Origin: Lycorma delicatula
Lineage: Eukaryota; Arthropoda; Insecta; Hemiptera; Fulgoridae
Reading direction: 5' to 3'
NCBI RefSeq assembly: GCF_047948215.1
Contig: NC_134467.1
Coordinates: forward strand, 38,415,020 to 38,479,019
DNA length: 64,000 nt
Each line of letters opens with the position of its first letter. Positions within the stretch are counted from its first letter, which is position 1. The notes below the pieces were generated by a model. The model made no database searches. It saw only the letters and a list, made by a program, of their open reading frames with translations, and was not told the origin of the DNA. Made by a program: the position numbers and the translations under genes. Below are positions 41,841 through 44,800 of the stretch, in pieces.

Positions 41841-41883
<43 letters not shown>

Positions 41884-44800
41884 TGACTATAATCTGTGTG
41901 TGTATTATAATCCCTATGAGGATTACGGAATTTTTTATTATTTACAAAAATAGCTTATCTTACTAGCAACATATCGATGTATTGAAACACATAATAAATT
42001 ATGATATACAGCACACAAAAAAAAAGAAAGGAATTTGTGGTCATAAATACGTCACTTTTACTTGAGGTCTATAAATATCTTTTCAGACAAATGATATCTG
42101 TAAACATGTAACACATATAGATTCGTAATGAATAACAGTATACAGTAAAAATGGTTTTTTGTCAATCTGAATAGCCTTTTGAGTGGTGGGGATTTTTATA
42201 AAACGTAGTTTTTTTTATCTACTTTCATTTATACTAACATATGTTACTAATATCCAATCGTAACGGTTTTTTTTTGTCAGAATCTGTTAAATCTCTTTAA
42301 TATACTGGAAATTTTTTCACAAGAGGGTAGCATAAGACTATGAAGGGAGGTTGATCAGATACCAACATATTTTTGCGGAGCGCTAATCAACCGCGGATCA
42401 TTGTGATGGGAAAAGGTTAAGAACTAAGTCACTAGAACTTAAAGTACACAAAAATTTGAATGATAATACAAGTCATTTTTGACTATTAATCAATTCCTCT
42501 CTCTATTTAAAAAATTCCTGTTCATTGCATTTGTTTAAATATTAGAAAGAAATCTTTTTCGTTTTTATTGTGCATTATTTGAAAGTGAATGGTTTATTAA
42601 ATGGTATAAGATTCAGATTTCATAATGCATTTCTACTTATCTATTACTTGAAAATGTTTTTTGTTAAATTTCATTGTGTGTACAATACCAGAAAATTAAT
42701 TAACATCTAATTTTTTTTTTTTTTTGCAGAGTCGGTGTACAGAATATTTACACTAATTATAATGTATCTACGGAAGATGTTGCACCAATTCAAGCACCAT
42801 GGATTCCATTAGATGAAACAATTTCTACACCGATGTGTAAATATAGACAAACATTACCATTGTTATTTCCGCTGAGGAAATCTCCTTTAGTAGATAAGAA
42901 AAAAAGTATGTATATGTATCTTTTTTAACAGAATTATTATTGTGTTTTAATCAGTTGATTTTCTGATTGTTATATATCTAAATTTAGACTACTGTTAGAT
43001 ACTTATAGCTGAAGTTGTCTTGTCTTCAGAGCTTGACTTATTAGAAAAAATAATTAAAAAAGGAAAAATTAAATTCTGGCTAAATGAATCTAGTCAAATT
43101 CATAAATTAAAAAAAAAATTAATTTGGAAGAAAAAACAGAATCATACTTAAGTTTTTCTTATTTTTAAAATATGTATTTATGCAGCAAGTATCTTTCTAC
43201 AATTGTCATTTTATATAATCACTCTATGTAGAGTATCTAACTTTATTATGTCTACATTAACTTTTCCTACTTTAAGTACGCAGTCTGTTGATAGATATAA
43301 TTATTTATTTCATGTAATAGCATGTATGGTTTGATTATTTATTTTTACTAAATAGGAAGACTTCTCTTTCCCTCTATTCAGTGCATTTTGATGTATAGCT
43401 CTAAATTACATTAGCTTATGAGCAACTTAACTCATAATAGCATGAACAAGTTAGCATTGAATATGGAAAACTGTGAACTAAAGACCGGAAACCCATATAT
43501 GAACCTGTAGTTACACCGGAGGGCTGAAACCTGTATATGAGTCTCTGAATGTGACCTGCTATTTGTCTTCACATAGTTTCATATAAATCCCAAGAGATGG
43601 CAGGAGATGTTCTTTCAATCATTTTGAGACGGGAATTCCTGATATAACATGATTGGGAACCATTTTACTTCAGTTATCAGATGAGTTCTATAACTGTGCT
43701 TATGTAACAAGACATGTGCATTATTTTTTTTGTGTTTTTTGCTCATTTTTAAGTATTTTTGTTCCTTCCAAAATTTCATTTTCAGCTTGGTTCGTTTGAC
43801 ATCAACCAAAATTTTTGAGACAAAAAATTCAGAAGGAAATGAATAAAAATATTTATATCATTATTATTATTGTTAGAGACCGGATTATATGCATTTGCAT
43901 ATTAAGCCCATTCTCACCAGTTAATGCATATTTTCCTTAAAATCTAGTAATGATGCATATTTTTGATATGTTAACAATATTTTTCAGTAGGATACCTTGT
44001 TAATAAATGAAATCTTACATTGTAGCCGACCAAATCTATTAGCTGCACGGCTCTTAGAGCGCACTTAGCAGTCGCAGAACTGTACCTCTGATTGTTTGTG
44101 TTTACAAAAGTAACTAAATATTAAATAATTGGTAATTATCGAATTTATTGATATGTTATTCAACTACTTACTAATTGTATGCTGATTTTGAAATAAAAAA
44201 ACTAAAAATGACTATTTTTTTTTTATTATTTAAAGTTGCATATTTGGGGTTTAAAAACCTGAAGAAAAGGTGTCAGATAAATCGGTGGAATTTAGAAAAG
44301 CTTGAGGAAGAGAAGGTAAAGAAGATTTTTGAGGAAGACATTGCAAGAGGTCTGAGTAAAAAAGAAAAGGTAGAAAATGTAGAACAAGAATGGGAGAATG
44401 TTAAAAAGGAAATTTTTAAATCGGCAGAAGCGAACTTAGGCGGAACAAAGAGAACTGGTAGAAAAGCTTGGGTTTCAGATGATATATTGCAGCTGATGGA
44501 TGAACATAGAAAATATAAGAATGCTAGTGATGAAGAAAGTAAAAGGAACTATCGAAAATTAAGAAATACTATAAACAGGAATTGCAAACTAGCGAAAGAA
44601 GAGTGGATTAAAGAAAAGTGTTCAGAAGTGGAAAGAGAAATGAACATTGGTAAAATAGACGGAGCATACAGGAAAGTTAAGGAAAATTTTGGGGTACATA
44701 AATTAAAATCTAATAATGTGTTAAATAAAGATGGTACACCAATATATAATACAAAAGGTAAAGTCGATAGATGGGTGGAATATATTGAAGGGTTATATGG